DNA of 64,000 bases from Methanococcus aeolicus Nankai-3 (GCF_000017185.1 NC_009635.1:1-64000); one strand, 5' to 3'; shown: positions 36,500-46,186, counted from the stretch's first letter. Numbers and translations: made by a program. Notes: generated by a model not told the origin, from the letters alone.

Positions 36500-37510
36500 A
36501 TGACATGCACCATAGTAGTCGGCGGTCAGTGGGGCGACGAAGGAAAAGGAAAAATAATTAGTTATATATGTGAAAAAGATAAGCCATCAGTAGTGGCAAG
36601 GGGCGGAGTAGGTCCCAATGCAGGGCATAGTGTAGAAGTTGATGGTAAAAAATACGGAATAAGAATGGTTCCAACAGGATTTCCAAACAGGAGCTCCAAA
36701 CTTGCAGTAGGTGCAGGTGTATTAGTTGATGTTGATGTTTTATTAAAAGAAGTTGAAATGTTAAAGGAATTTAATATCAAAGATAGGGTAATCATTGATT
36801 ACAATTGTGGAGTGATTGAGGAAAAACATAAAGAAATGGATAAATCAAACTCCCATTTATCAAAAGAAATAGGCTCCACAGGAACAGGATGCGGTCCTGC
36901 AAATGTAGATAGGGCAATGAGAACGCTGAGATTGGCAAAAGAATTTGATGCTTTAAAACCTTTTTTAGGGGATGTTTCAGACCTAGTAAATGAAGCCCTT
37001 GAAAATGGAGAAAATGTATTGATTGAGGGAACACAGGGAACATTATTATCCTTATATTATGGTAGTTATCCATATGTTACCTCAAATGACACCTCTGCAT
37101 CAGCATTTGCTTCTGATGTGGGTATTGGACCTACAAAAGTTGATGAAGTAATAGTTGTATTCAAATCATACCCTACAAGAGTTGGAGAAGGTCCATTCCC
37201 TACTGAAATGGATGTAGAAGAGGCTGAAAAATTAGGACTTGTAGAATATGGAACTGTTACAGGTAGAAGAAGGAGAATAGGATATTTTGATTATGATTTA
37301 GCAAAAAAAGTATGTAGACTAAATGGAGCTACGGCAATTGCTTTAACATGCCTTGATAAATATGATGAAGAATGTCATGGACTTACTAACTATGACGACA
37401 TCACGGAAAAAGGATTGGCATTTATAAAAGAAATTGAAGAAAAAGTTGGAGTTCCAGTTAAAATTATCTCAACAGGTCCAGAACTTCATCAAACTATTGA
37501 TATAAGATAA
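36500..37510 (+). CDS. purA: Adenylosuccinate synthetase
   Basis: A 336-residue GTP-dependent ligase joining IMP and aspartate in AMP synthesis. The phosphate loop [11 protein letters not shown] is at residues 8-18, with Asp13 as the catalytic base; [19 protein letters not shown] (about 180) and [11 protein letters not shown] follow. It is about 90 residues shorter than bacterial PurA, as I recall for the archaeal form, which lacks some C-terminal elements. A strong GGAGGT ribosome site precedes the ATG. A long T-rich stretch (37530-37620) follows the gene. Confidence 0.95.
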   Translation: MTCTIVVGGQWGDEGKGKIISYICEKDKPSVVARGGVGPNAGHSVEVDGKKYGIRMVPTGFPNRSSKLAVGAGVLVDVDVLLKEVEMLKEFNIKDRVIIDYNCGVIEEKHKEMDKSNSHLSKEIGSTGTGCGPANVDRAMRTLRLAKEFDALKPFLGDVSDLVNEALENGENVLIEGTQGTLLSLYYGSYPYVTSNDTSASAFASDVGIGPTKVDEVIVVFKSYPTRVGEGPFPTEMDVEEAEKLGLVEYGTVTGRRRRIGYFDYDLAKKVCRLNGATAIALTCLDKYDEECHGLTNYDDITEKGLAFIKEIEEKVGVPVKIISTGPELHQTIDIR

Positions 37511-37627
37511 TTAAGACAATAATTTTAATATATTTTTATTTTTTATCTGTTTTTTATTATTTTTATTATAATATTATTTTTTAATTTTTGCTCAATTTTC
37601 CCATTTTAATTATATTTTTATATCTTT

Positions 37628-39772
37628 ATGCCCATATATTTATCAACAAACAATGAGGGTAAAAAAGTGCTTGATAAAATTTTTAATCCAAAATCCATAG
37701 CAGTTATAGGAGCTCCCCGTGAAGAGGGAAAAGTTGGTTATGCCATAATGAAAAATTTAATGGTATTCAAGGAACAAAATAAAGAACGAAAAATATATCC
37801 TATAAATCCAAAATATGAAGAAGTATTTGGGCTAAAATGCTATAAATCTGTTTTAGATGTTGAAAATAATATTGATTTGGCTGTAATTGCAATTCCTTCT
37901 AAATTTGTGCCAATGGCATTGGAGGAGTGCGGGAAAAAAGGAATAAAAGGGGCAATAATTATTACAGCAGGTTTTTCAGAAGTGGGGAACAACAAATTAG
38001 AGGAGGAATTAAAAGAAATAGCAAAAAAATATAATATTAGAATAATAGGTCCAAATTGTTTGGGAATAATAAACATGCACAATAAATTAAATGCTTCATT
38101 CTCTAAGGAATATTTTAAAGAAGGAACCGTAGCATTTATATCTCAAAGTGGGGCAATTTTAACGGCAATATTGGATATATCCCCATTAATTAATGTTGGA
38201 TTTTCCAAAATCGTAAGTACGGGAAATAAAATGGATATTCAAGAAAGCGATTTAATGGAGTATTTAGCAAATGATGATAATACCTCCGTTATTGTGATGT
38301 ATATTGAGGGATTGAAGGATAAAAAATTCATAGAATCGGCAAAAAAACTTTCAAAAACCAAACCAATAATAATATTAAAAAGTGGAAAATCAGAAAAAGG
38401 GAAAAAAGCCGTATCCTCACATACTGGAAGTTTGGCAGGGGATAATCAAATATATGATGCAGTATTTAAGAAAAGCAATGTTATAGAGGCTGAAACCTTT
38501 GAGGAATTGGTGAATATGATGCATATATTTTCCACACAACCGCCTATGAAAAGCAACAATATAGGAATTATAACTAACGCGGGAGGATTTGGGGTATTGG
38601 CAACAGATAGCTGTGAAAAATACAATTTAAATGTGGTGGAATTTGAGGAAAACACAAAAACAACCTTAAAAAAATATTTACCCTCTACTTCGTCAATTTC
38701 AAATCCACTTGATTTAATTGGGGATGCCACCACAGAACGATATAAAAATGCCATGGCAATATTAAAGGAGGATAAAAATATTGATGGATTATTAATTATA
38801 TTAACTCCGCAGGAAATGACTAAACCGCTGGAAGTTGCGGAAATTATAGGGCAATTGAATAAAGAAATAGATAAACCAGTTGTGGCATCATTTGTAGGTG
38901 GTAAGGAGGTAAAAGGGGCAAAAAGCTATATGCGGAAAATGGGGGTTCCGTCATATATATCTCCTGAAAATGGCGTAGATGCACTATCGAGTCTTTATAA
39001 ATATGAAAATATAAAAAATAATGAAGAAAATTATGAGTTATATAACAACATAAAACAGGAGCTCCTAAATATAAAAAATAATCCAGAACGAAAAAATATT
39101 ATTGATAATTTGTTTGATAATCCAAATGAATACAATGCAAAGGAATTTTTAAAAATAAATGGAATATCTGTTCCAAAAAAGTATTTGGCAACCACCGTTG
39201 AGGAGGCAAAACAATATGCCAGTAAATTAAACAATAAGGTTGTTCTTAAAATATCCTCTCCAAATATATTGCATAAATCCGATGCAGGTTGTGTAATAAT
39301 CAATCCAAAAGATATTAAAACGGCATTCAATGAAATAATGGAAAATGGAAGAAAATTTTTAAATGCAAATGCACCAAATGGGGTTATTGATGGTGTTCTG
39401 GTAGAGGAGCTCCTTGAAGGAACTGAAATAATAATAGGTGGAAAAAAGGACAATATATTTGGCGGTGTTGTAATGGTGGGTTTAGGCGGTATATTTGTAG
39501 AGGTTTTAAAAGATGTGGCGTTTGCCATTAGTCCTATATCCAAAAATTATGGAAGTAGTATTTTAAAGGAATTAAAATCCTATAAAATTTTAGAGGGAGC
39601 TCGGGGGCAGTTGAAAAGAGATATTGATTATATTATAAATACAATGATTAGATTGGATATATTGATGGATATTTATCCAAATATAAAAGAAATAGATATA
39701 AATCCTTTATTTGTAAAAGAAGAAGGAAAAGGAGGCTTTGCAGGAGATGCCTTAATAATTGTGGATAAATAA
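37628..39772 (+). CDS. ADP-forming acyl-/acetyl-CoA synthetase, fused alpha-beta
   Basis: A 714-residue fused NDP-forming acyl-CoA synthetase. The N-terminal CoA-binding Rossmann domain begins PKSIAVIGAPREEGKVGY; the phosphohistidine lies in SSHTGSLAGD (about residue 260). The C-terminal ATP-grasp domain has KISSPNILHKSDAGCV (about 540) and EIDINPLFV. It makes ATP from acetyl-CoA or other acyl-CoAs, or activates acids in reverse. No clear ribosome site precedes the ATG, and the upstream region is T-rich, so it may be translated from a leaderless or short-leader message. Confidence 0.92.
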   Translation: MPIYLSTNNEGKKVLDKIFNPKSIAVIGAPREEGKVGYAIMKNLMVFKEQNKERKIYPINPKYEEVFGLKCYKSVLDVENNIDLAVIAIPSKFVPMALEECGKKGIKGAIIITAGFSEVGNNKLEEELKEIAKKYNIRIIGPNCLGIINMHNKLNASFSKEYFKEGTVAFISQSGAILTAILDISPLINVGFSKIVSTGNKMDIQESDLMEYLANDDNTSVIVMYIEGLKDKKFIESAKKLSKTKPIIILKSGKSEKGKKAVSSHTGSLAGDNQIYDAVFKKSNVIEAETFEELVNMMHIFSTQPPMKSNNIGIITNAGGFGVLATDSCEKYNLNVVEFEENTKTTLKKYLPSTSSISNPLDLIGDATTERYKNAMAILKEDKNIDGLLIILTPQEMTKPLEVAEIIGQLNKEIDKPVVASFVGGKEVKGAKSYMRKMGVPSYISPENGVDALSSLYKYENIKNNEENYELYNNIKQELLNIKNNPERKNIIDNLFDNPNEYNAKEFLKINGISVPKKYLATTVEEAKQYASKLNNKVVLKISSPNILHKSDAGCVIINPKDIKTAFNEIMENGRKFLNANAPNGVIDGVLVEELLEGTEIIIGGKKDNIFGGVVMVGLGGIFVEVLKDVAFAISPISKNYGSSILKELKSYKILEGARGQLKRDIDYIINTMIRLDILMDIYPNIKEIDINPLFVKEEGKGGFAGDALIIVDK

Positions 39773-39804
39773 TATAATTATACAATTGCTTTGCAAATTG
39801 TAAT

Positions 39805-40473
39805 TTATAATATATCAAATAATTCCATATTTTTCAATAAAATCTCTTTTTTTAGATTATATATGTCACATACCAAAAAACAATTTTGAGATGGATTTAC
39901 TATATAACTATCATTGATTTTATCAATGCATCTGCTTTCGTGGATATGTCCACAAATTGTCAATATTGGTCGATATTCCTCAATTATTTTTCTTATGGCG
40001 GAGCTCCCAAAATTTTCATTTCCAACTCTATCTGCCATTGTATTTTTCGGTGGGGCATGACATACCAATATAAAATTATTAACTAACTCCTCTTTATTTT
40101 GATTTTTTACGGTTTCTTTGAAATTATTATATAATTCCTCTTCGGTATATTCATTTGGGGTGTTAAATGGTGTGGTATTACTTCCCCCCAATCCTATGAA
40201 CTTAATTTTATTTATTTCAATAATTTTTTTATCTATATTTATATTATATTTATTTAATTCCTCTATTGCCTCATTATTATCACAATTTCCAGGAATTACC
40301 ATTATTTTTATATTTTTTTCCTCTAATTCTTTCAGCTGTTTTATTATCTTTAAATCTCTACCAAAATGAGTAATATCTCCCGAAACTATTAAAATATCTG
40401 GTTCATATTCTATTATTCTATTTATGTTTTTTAGTGGTTTTCCGTGTAAATCTGTTAAACTTATTATTCTCAT
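39805..40473 (-). CDS. Calcineurin-like metallophosphoesterase
   Basis: A 222-residue binuclear-metal phosphoesterase with all block motifs: LTDLHGKP (residue 6), VSGDITHFG (about 31), GNCDN (about 61), CHAPP (about 139) and CGHIHESR (about 174). Substrate is unknown. GGTGGAAAAAT precedes the ATG. It is convergent with the acyl-CoA synthetase gene, and the short gap includes the palindrome CAATTGCTTTGCAAATTG. Confidence 0.88.
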   Translation of the reverse strand: MRIISLTDLHGKPLKNINRIIEYEPDILIVSGDITHFGRDLKIIKQLKELEEKNIKIMVIPGNCDNNEAIEELNKYNINIDKKIIEINKIKFIGLGGSNTTPFNTPNEYTEEELYNNFKETVKNQNKEELVNNFILVCHAPPKNTMADRVGNENFGSSAIRKIIEEYRPILTICGHIHESRCIDKINDSYIVNPSQNCFLVCDIYNLKKEILLKNMELFDIL

Positions 40474-40669
40474 ATTTTTCCACCGTATATGTATATAGTA
40501 TATGTTATTATATTACATAATTAATATTTTATAGGATATAATATTTTATGGGGTTGGTATTGTTGGGATAGGGTATTGTTGGGAGCTCCCAAATATTAAG
40601 TATATTATGTATAGTAAGTATATTAAATATATTAAATATTATATAACCAGAATATAAATTGGTAAAACG

Positions 40670-41659
40670 ATGATAAAAATAATTTATATAATGGAAAATG
40701 GCAAAATACTTGCAAATAAAATTAAAAATATTTTGGATTATCATTTTTATGATAATAATATATTTACTTCTAAAAATTTGGAGATAGAAGGCAACGAAAA
40801 AGGATTTATTTTTATAATGGCGTCTGGAATTGTTTTAAGAAAATATTTGGACCAAATAAAAATAAACAATGATAAAACAAAAGATGGGTTTGTAATAATT
40901 ATTGATGAATTTGGAAAAAACATAATACCAATATTATCAAACCACATTGGAGGGGGAAACTATTTTTCTAACTTAATCGGAAGGGAATTAAACTCCAATG
41001 TAGCTATTACTACTGCCACAGATGTAAATAATAAAATAGGAATTGATGAACTGGCAACTAAATATTTTTTAGAGATGCCCAACAAAAAAGATATTTTAAA
41101 AATAAATAAAAAGGTTTTAACTGAAAAAGTTGATTTAATATTGCCTAATGAATGGAAACCAATTAAAAATATGGTGAATACCTATAATGTAAATTATCAC
41201 GATAAAAATTATGTTGTTATTGATGACAATATATTATTAAATCCAAAAAAAATAGCCGTTGGTATCGGAGCTCGGAAAAATATCAAATCCCATAAGGTAT
41301 ATTGGGCAGTTAAAAAAGCACTGTATTTAAGGGATATACCATTATGGAGGGTTGACTGTTTTGCCACAGTCGATGTAAAAAAAGATGAAAAAGGACTTAT
41401 TGAAACAGTAAAAACGATTAATAAAGAATTATTTATTTTTAATAGGCAGGATATAAATGAAGTATATAGTAACAGAAATGATTTAGCAAAATCGGATTTT
41501 GTTTATAAAACTATTGGAGTTTATGGTGTGGCTGAACCTGTTTCAATATTGGGGGTAAAAAAAATTAGTAATAACATAAATATTGATATAAATGATATTG
41601 AATTAATTTTAAGGAAATTTAAAAATAAGGGGGTTTCTATTGCTATTGCCGTTGGATAG
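40670..41659 (+). CDS. cbiG: Cobalt-precorrin-5A hydrolase
   Basis: A 329-residue CbiG. The N-terminal domain has FIMASGIVLRKYLD (about 45) and PILSNHIGGGNYFSNLI (about 85); the C-terminal domain begins with AVGIGARKN (about 198). It opens the delta-lactone in anaerobic cobalamin synthesis and releases acetaldehyde. The start follows GGTAAAACG. cbiD, whose product acts in the next step, is 2.5 kb away across a tnpB insertion and a PP-loop gene; cbiC is at 17.6 kb. Confidence 0.92.
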   Translation: MIKIIYIMENGKILANKIKNILDYHFYDNNIFTSKNLEIEGNEKGFIFIMASGIVLRKYLDQIKINNDKTKDGFVIIIDEFGKNIIPILSNHIGGGNYFSNLIGRELNSNVAITTATDVNNKIGIDELATKYFLEMPNKKDILKINKKVLTEKVDLILPNEWKPIKNMVNTYNVNYHDKNYVVIDDNILLNPKKIAVGIGARKNIKSHKVYWAVKKALYLRDIPLWRVDCFATVDVKKDEKGLIETVKTINKELFIFNRQDINEVYSNRNDLAKSDFVYKTIGVYGVAEPVSILGVKKISNNINIDINDIELILRKFKNKGVSIAIAVG

Positions 41660-41706
41660 TTATATAATTATATTGGTAATAAATAGTAAAAATAATAATA
41701 AAATTT

Positions 41707-41745
41707 AATCAGGAAGCCCCTTCCACAAGGGAGGGGTAATTCACA
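41707..41745 (-). mobile_element. Solo right end of an IS605/IS1341-type element
   Basis: Read on the minus strand, GGAAGCCCCTTCCACAAGGG through GAGGGGTAATTCAC (here shown in plus-strand order 41712-41744) carries the same terminal hairpin and tip GAGGGGTAATTCAC as the tnpB element end at 42585-42600, in the opposite orientation. There is no transposase between. The tip supplies the TGA stop codon of the PP-loop gene. Confidence 0.6.
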
Positions 41746-42514
41746 TATCTAACACTTCTAAAATATTATTTAAACCTTCTTCCTTATCTATGACTTGCGC
41801 CCTAACTTCTCTTAATATTCTTTGAATGGTAAATTTTCTATTATGATTAAATGCATGGGATTTTTTTAACAAAGAACAACCATATTTTTGAGAAATAACT
41901 ATATTATTTTTCTTTAATATTTCTCTACTTTCGTTTTTTGTGAGACATAAAAATGAGGGCATATTTATTCTAACTATATTATTTTTATTTCTAATTATGG
42001 ATAATTGACCCACGGAAAGCATATCTCCATAAATAATATATTTAATATTATTTTCTAGGGCATAATTTAAAACAGCAGATTCCACTGTTGTATGGCATCT
42101 ACCACATGGGTGGTATTTTCCATTAACTGTACCCTTTAATACTTCATTTAAATCAATGTCTAAAAATTCATGGCGTATTTTTAATTTCTTTGCTAAATTT
42201 GATATATTTTTTTTATTGTCTGGGTGCATAATTATATCAGAATATGCTGTAATCCCGATTATATTAAAAAGTTTACTTGCTATTACTGTGGATGCTGTGC
42301 TATCAACACCACCACTAAATGCAACAATTGCGGTTTGTTTTGTATTATTGGTTATGTTATCATATTCGTAATCATTATCAATTCCATTAATTCTGTTGTC
42401 CAATAACCTTTTCAAATTTAAATATGTATTTTTATCAACCGTTCCTTCATTATATAAATTTATTAAATTATCCATTGCAGATATTAATCTAATTTCTTTT
42501 ATTTTTGGGTGCAT
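41741..42514 (-). CDS. PP-loop ATPase of unknown substrate
   Basis: A 257-residue protein with the ATP-pyrophosphatase P-loop VAFSGGVDSTAST near residue 70. The segment CGRCHTTVE (about 137) gives two Cys resembling thiolation or QueC-like enzymes. Residues 1-55 are helical. Relatives modify tRNA bases or nickel-pincer cofactors (LarE), so several substrates are possible. Its TGA stop lies inside the tip of an IS605-like end (41741-41745), so the original C-terminus may have been changed by insertion. Confidence 0.75.
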   Translation of the reverse strand: MHPKIKEIRLISAMDNLINLYNEGTVDKNTYLNLKRLLDNRINGIDNDYEYDNITNNTKQTAIVAFSGGVDSTASTVIASKLFNIIGITAYSDIIMHPDNKKNISNLAKKLKIRHEFLDIDLNEVLKGTVNGKYHPCGRCHTTVESAVLNYALENNIKYIIYGDMLSVGQLSIIRNKNNIVRINMPSFLCLTKNESREILKKNNIVISQKYGCSLLKKSHAFNHNRKFTIQRILREVRAQVIDKEEGLNNILEVLDM

Positions 42515-42584
42515 AATATCCTCTAATATTTTATGGTCATATTTATATTATATTAATTTATATTATATTAATGGTGAATTGATA

Positions 42585-42720
42585 GTGAATTACCCCTCCC
42601 TTACGGACGGGGTTGAACGAAAACCTTTCGGTTTTCGTAGCCCTCGCCCTTCGGGCAAGGTTTCCTGACTCATAGGGGATACTTGCCCAGAGATTACCTT
42701 TATATAAGGTATAACTCTGA
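42585..42720 (-). ncRNA. Candidate omegaRNA (TnpB guide RNA) at the element right end
   Basis: In IS605-family elements the guide RNA overlaps the 3' part of tnpB and runs through the right end into flanking DNA. Here the right end holds three GC-rich hairpins on the minus strand (arms CCTTGCCC/GGGCGAGG, CGAAAACC/GGTTTTCG, and CCCCGTCC...GGGAGGGG), unusual against the AT-rich background. The guide would be flank sequence just below 42585. Prediction from family knowledge; scaffold limits are not defined. Confidence 0.45.
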
Positions 42721-43837
42721 GTAGAGGTCTCCCCTCCGCAGGCACAACGGACTCTCCTAGCCCTGACTTTAATATATTCAAGGATGCGTTGTAATCCCTA
42801 TCAATATTCCAACCGCAGTTTGGACAGAAAAAGATTCTATCAGACAATTTTAAACTACTAACTACACAACCGCAATTGAAACACATTTTTTAGATGTATA
42901 AGCAGGATTTATAAGTATTACTTCTCTATCAGCACCCTCCGCCTTATAGATGAGTAAGTTTATGAATTTTTTCCAAGAACCGTCAAGAATATGACGGTTT
43001 AAGGTCTTCTGACCTTTTTTGTTTTTGACCATTGATTTTATACTTATATCTTCTAAAACTATTTTATCATAGTTATTTATGTAATATCTTGATAATTTAT
43101 GTAGAAAATCATTTTTCTGATTGTTCAATTTATCATAAACCTTGATAAGTTTTAATTTGGTCTTTTTGTAGTTATTAGAACCTTTAGCCTTTTTAGATAG
43201 GTTCTTTTGGACTTTCTTTATTTTATCTAATGTTTTATCTATAAATTTAGGATTTTCAAACTTATTTCCTTCTGAATCTATGGCGTAGGCATTAATTCCT
43301 AAATCAATACCTATAACCTTATTAGTTTTAGGTAATGGTTTAGGTTCTTCATCCACTTGGAAGAATGAAACCACTTACCTGTTGGTTCTTTTTTATAATT
43401 ATTCCTTTAATTTCTCCTTTGATTTTTCTATGTAGTTTTATAGAAATTTTTCCTATTTTAGATAGGTAAAGTTTGCTATCCTTAATCTTAAAACCTGATT
43501 GATTGTATTCTATCGTTTTATAGTGATTTTTAGATGATTTGAATCTTAATCTACCTACTTTATATCCATTCCGTTTTAGTTTTCCTAATGCTTTGAGACT
43601 GCCCCAAAGTTTAGTATTCACAAGTTGAAGGACTTTGGAATGGACTTTTTTAAGTTCAGGATTCTCTTTTTTATGTAGTGTGATTAGTTTTTGGGTGTCT
43701 CCCTTGTTTAGTTTCGGATTTTTGGTTTTTTGTTCCAAAAGATAGTTATAGAGGTATCTACAAATATTTAGATGCTCTTCTATTGTTTCTCTGATTTTCT
43801 TGGAGGGGTAAATCCTGAATTTATAAGTTCTCATCAT
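42585..43837 (-). pseudogene. tnpB: Decayed IS605/IS1341-type tnpB with right end
   Basis: Three overlapping frames together make a TnpB of about 415 residues: 43349-43837 (MRTYKFRIYPSKK start), 42862-43374 (RuvC Asp in GIDLGINAYA and Glu in LEDISIKS) and 42590-42886 (zinc ribbon CFNCG...CPNCG, then DRDYNAS). Frame breaks occur at the T6 run 43389-43394, between about 43360 and 43375, and at the T6 run 42886-42891. Catalytic residues remain. No tnpA is nearby. The transcript would run into the right end, where a TnpB guide RNA (omegaRNA) is normally encoded, ending at the tip 42585. Confidence 0.85.
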
Positions 43838-44143
43838 GTGTAGTTACACCATTGTTCATCAACATGTTTAAGAAAACTTATTATATTATCATTTTTATAT
43901 ATTTTTCTTTGGTCTAACTAAATAATATTTGCTCACATTTCCGAGCGAAGCGAGGGAAATATATAAAAACTAAAAGTTTTTACCATAATTCATCCCCCCG
44001 TAGCGAAGCGAAGACCTAAAACCTAACGGTTTTAAGTTTTCCTCACTATTGTTCGGAAATGCTACAAAATCCGAAGGATTTTGTTTAATCCCTTACGGAA
44101 GGGGACTTCTTATGGAATAAGTTAAAAAACATATGGGCAAACT
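43838..44143. repeat. Hairpin-module-rich region between tnpB and cbiD
   Basis: This 306-bp gap carries many short inverted repeats: AAAAACTAAAAGTTTTT (43970s), GTAGCGAAGCGAAG, AAAACCTAACGGTTTT (about 44015-44030), AAAATCCGAAGGATTTT (about 44068-44084) and CCCTTACGGAAGGG (about 44090-44103, like the IS end hairpin). The left end of the tnpB element should lie near 43840-43900 but I cannot place its tip. The cbiD promoter must be here too. Confidence 0.55.
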
Positions 44144-45280
44144 ATGATATATGATTTCTTGAAAGAAAAAAAATTTGGATATACAACAGGTTCTTGTGTT
44201 GTAGCCGGTGCATACTGTGGAATATATTATTTAAAACATAGTGTAAAATTAAATATCGTAGAATTGGAAAATTCAAAAAATGATAAATTAATAATTCCCA
44301 TTGAAGATGTAAAACTGGGTAAAATTGCAACCATCAAAAACATCAATAACACTGGCAAAATAAAGCCAAACAGGGCAACTACAATAGTTAAAAAGTTTTC
44401 AGGAGAAGACATTGACATCACAAATGGCATTGATATTGTAGTGGATGTGGAATTATTAAAAATGGAAAAAGATAAACCAAAAATAGAAATAGTAGGTGGA
44501 AATGGTGTAGGAATAGTTACAAAAGATGGATTACAGATAAAAAAAGGAGAATATGCTATAAATCCAAAACCGCGAGAAATGATTAAAAATAATATTATAA
44601 ATTTGCTTGATGACGATGAAAGGGCAATAATAAAAATAACAATTCCAAAAGGGGAGGAATTAGCTAAAAAAACATTAAATCCAAAATTGGGAATAATTGG
44701 GGGGATTTCCATATTGGGGACTACTGGAATAGTTAGACCCATGTCAAATGAAGCATATAAAGAATCACTTGCACCACAAATTGATGTAGCTCTTGCAAAT
44801 AATTATAAAAAATTAATATTCACACCGGGAAATATTGGCACAAAGTACGCAAAAATAAAATATGGTGTAGATGATGACAATATTGTTGAAGTATCAAATT
44901 TTTGGAGTTTTATGCTCGATAAAGCTGTGGAAAAAGGAGTTAAAGATATATTGATATTTGGACATTCTGGAAAAATTATAAAACTTGCAGGAGGCATATA
45001 TGATACCCATTCAAAAGTTGCAGATGCTAGAAATGAAATATTGACGGCATATAGTTCTCCGTTTATTAATGATAAGCAGATTTTAAAAAATATATTATAC
45101 AGCAATACTACCGAAGAAATAGTTAAAATACTTGAAAAAGAAAATATATTGCATGAGGTATTTAATTTAATTGCTGAGCGAGTAGTTGAGCGAGTAAGTA
45201 GTAGATGGGAAGGTATAAAATTCTCCTGTGTTATAATTGATATGAAAGGTGATATATTGGGAAGCCATATTTATAGTTAA
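44144..45280 (+). CDS. cbiD: Cobalt-precorrin-5B C1-methyltransferase
   Basis: A 378-residue CbiD. The N-terminal KFGYTTGSCVVAGAYCG is the family signature; GNGVGIVTKDGL (about 113), TIPKGEELAKKTLNPKLGI (about 170) and FGHSGKIIKLAGGI (about 270) follow. It adds the C1 methyl group from SAM in anaerobic cobamide synthesis. The last two codons and the TAA stop lie in the terminal inverted repeat of copy A5 (from 45272), so the C-terminus has been set by that insertion. Only a weak GGG precedes the ATG. Confidence 0.93.
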   Translation: MIYDFLKEKKFGYTTGSCVVAGAYCGIYYLKHSVKLNIVELENSKNDKLIIPIEDVKLGKIATIKNINNTGKIKPNRATTIVKKFSGEDIDITNGIDIVVDVELLKMEKDKPKIEIVGGNGVGIVTKDGLQIKKGEYAINPKPREMIKNNIINLLDDDERAIIKITIPKGEELAKKTLNPKLGIIGGISILGTTGIVRPMSNEAYKESLAPQIDVALANNYKKLIFTPGNIGTKYAKIKYGVDDDNIVEVSNFWSFMLDKAVEKGVKDILIFGHSGKIIKLAGGIYDTHSKVADARNEILTAYSSPFINDKQILKNILYSNTTEEIVKILEKENILHEVFNLIAERVVERVSSRWEGIKFSCVIIDMKGDILGSHIYS

Positions 45281-45509
45281 TCTTCAATAACTGTCCCTTA
45301 TACGGCTTATTATTAAACAAAATCCTTCTAGGATTTTGTAAACAAATTTTCATTTATTGGTAATATAGAGATTTTAGCTTTTAATGGGATCTCTAAATTT
45401 TTCTCTGAAAAATTTATACGACCTTAAAAATTCCTCCGGAATTTTGGGTCGTAAAAATCGCTTTGCGATTTTGAGACGGTTTAGTGAAAAAGACCAAAGA
45501 TTGACTATG
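45272..45509. repeat. Family A inverted-repeat element, copy A5, with nested hairpins
   Basis: The left end TATAGTTAATCTTCAATAACTG and right end CCAAAGATTGACTATGG are inverted repeats. The element is a near copy, in reverse orientation, of A7 (58384-58628). Nested modules are AAAATCCTTCTAGGATTTT, AAATTTTTCTCTGAAAAATTT, AAAATTCCTCCGGAATTTT and AAAATCGCTTTGCGATTTT. The third is absent from A7, which has an extra AAAATCTCGAAGAGATTTT instead. Confidence 0.75.
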
Positions 45510-45577
45510 GAAGATAATTTTAAATAAATATGTGCAACAAAACATATAAAGAGATATTTAATTTTGAAGGTTATATT

Positions 45578-46168
45578 ATGGATTATATTTTATTATTGTT
45601 AATTATATTGATGTTGCTTATGTCGGTAGTTTTATTTTATACTATTAACACATTTAAAAAAGTAAATAAATTGGTGCAACGAATAAATAAATTGATTATA
45701 TCTAACATTGCCATTCGCAATAATGGCGACAATAAAGTAATAGAGATATTAAATGATGAAAAATATTATTATTTTGTTCTTAATCAAATATCAAATGCCG
45801 AAAAGGAGCTTAATATTGTAATGTTTTCAATATATCAATGTAAAAAAACACAGGAAATAATCGATGAAGTAATAAATGCTAGAAAAAGAGGAGTTATGGT
45901 TAGGATAATTCTTGATGGAGAAATAGAATCAAATAAAATAGTAAATAAGTCATTTAGTAGTGAAAAAATACCTGTTAAATTAACAAAAACTCAACGGATA
46001 CACAATAAATTAATAATCGTAGATGATAAATCAATAATAATTGGTAGTCATAATTGGACTGATAAAGCACTTTTTGAGAATAGGGAGTCCAGCGTGGCAA
46101 TCACTGATATAAATATAATAAATGAAGAAAAGGAATATTTTGAATCTTTATGGAGCTCCATAAAATAA
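45578..46168 (+). CDS. Membrane-anchored phospholipase D-like protein
   Basis: A 196-residue protein with an N-terminal membrane helix (about 2-25) and one HKD motif, HNKLIIVDDKSIIIGSHNWTDKAL (H about 143). The single-HKD form resembles Nuc-type endonucleases that act as dimers. The frame is open to ATG 45530, but the helix begins at ATG 45578, which I prefer; neither has a strong ribosome site. It sits between two family A elements (45272-45509 and 46187-46303). Substrate, nucleic acid or lipid, is unknown. Confidence 0.8.
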   Translation: MDYILLLLIILMLLMSVVLFYTINTFKKVNKLVQRINKLIISNIAIRNNGDNKVIEILNDEKYYYFVLNQISNAEKELNIVMFSIYQCKKTQEIIDEVINARKRGVMVRIILDGEIESNKIVNKSFSSEKIPVKLTKTQRIHNKLIIVDDKSIIIGSHNWTDKALFENRESSVAITDINIINEEKEYFESLWSSIK

Positions 46169-46186
46169 ATAAAATAATTTCGATAT

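Noticed and set aside
39031-39543. 170-residue minus-strand frame inside the acyl-CoA synthetase gene
   Set aside because: Antisense shadow of the well-supported ATP-grasp domain.
42590-42886. 98-residue frame as an independent zinc-finger protein
   Set aside because: It continues the TnpB sequence after a frame break (CFNCG...CPNCG, DRDYNAS), and its last third is the translated IS right end.
44227-44742. 171-residue minus-strand frame inside cbiD
   Set aside because: Antisense of a clear CbiD; no start signal.
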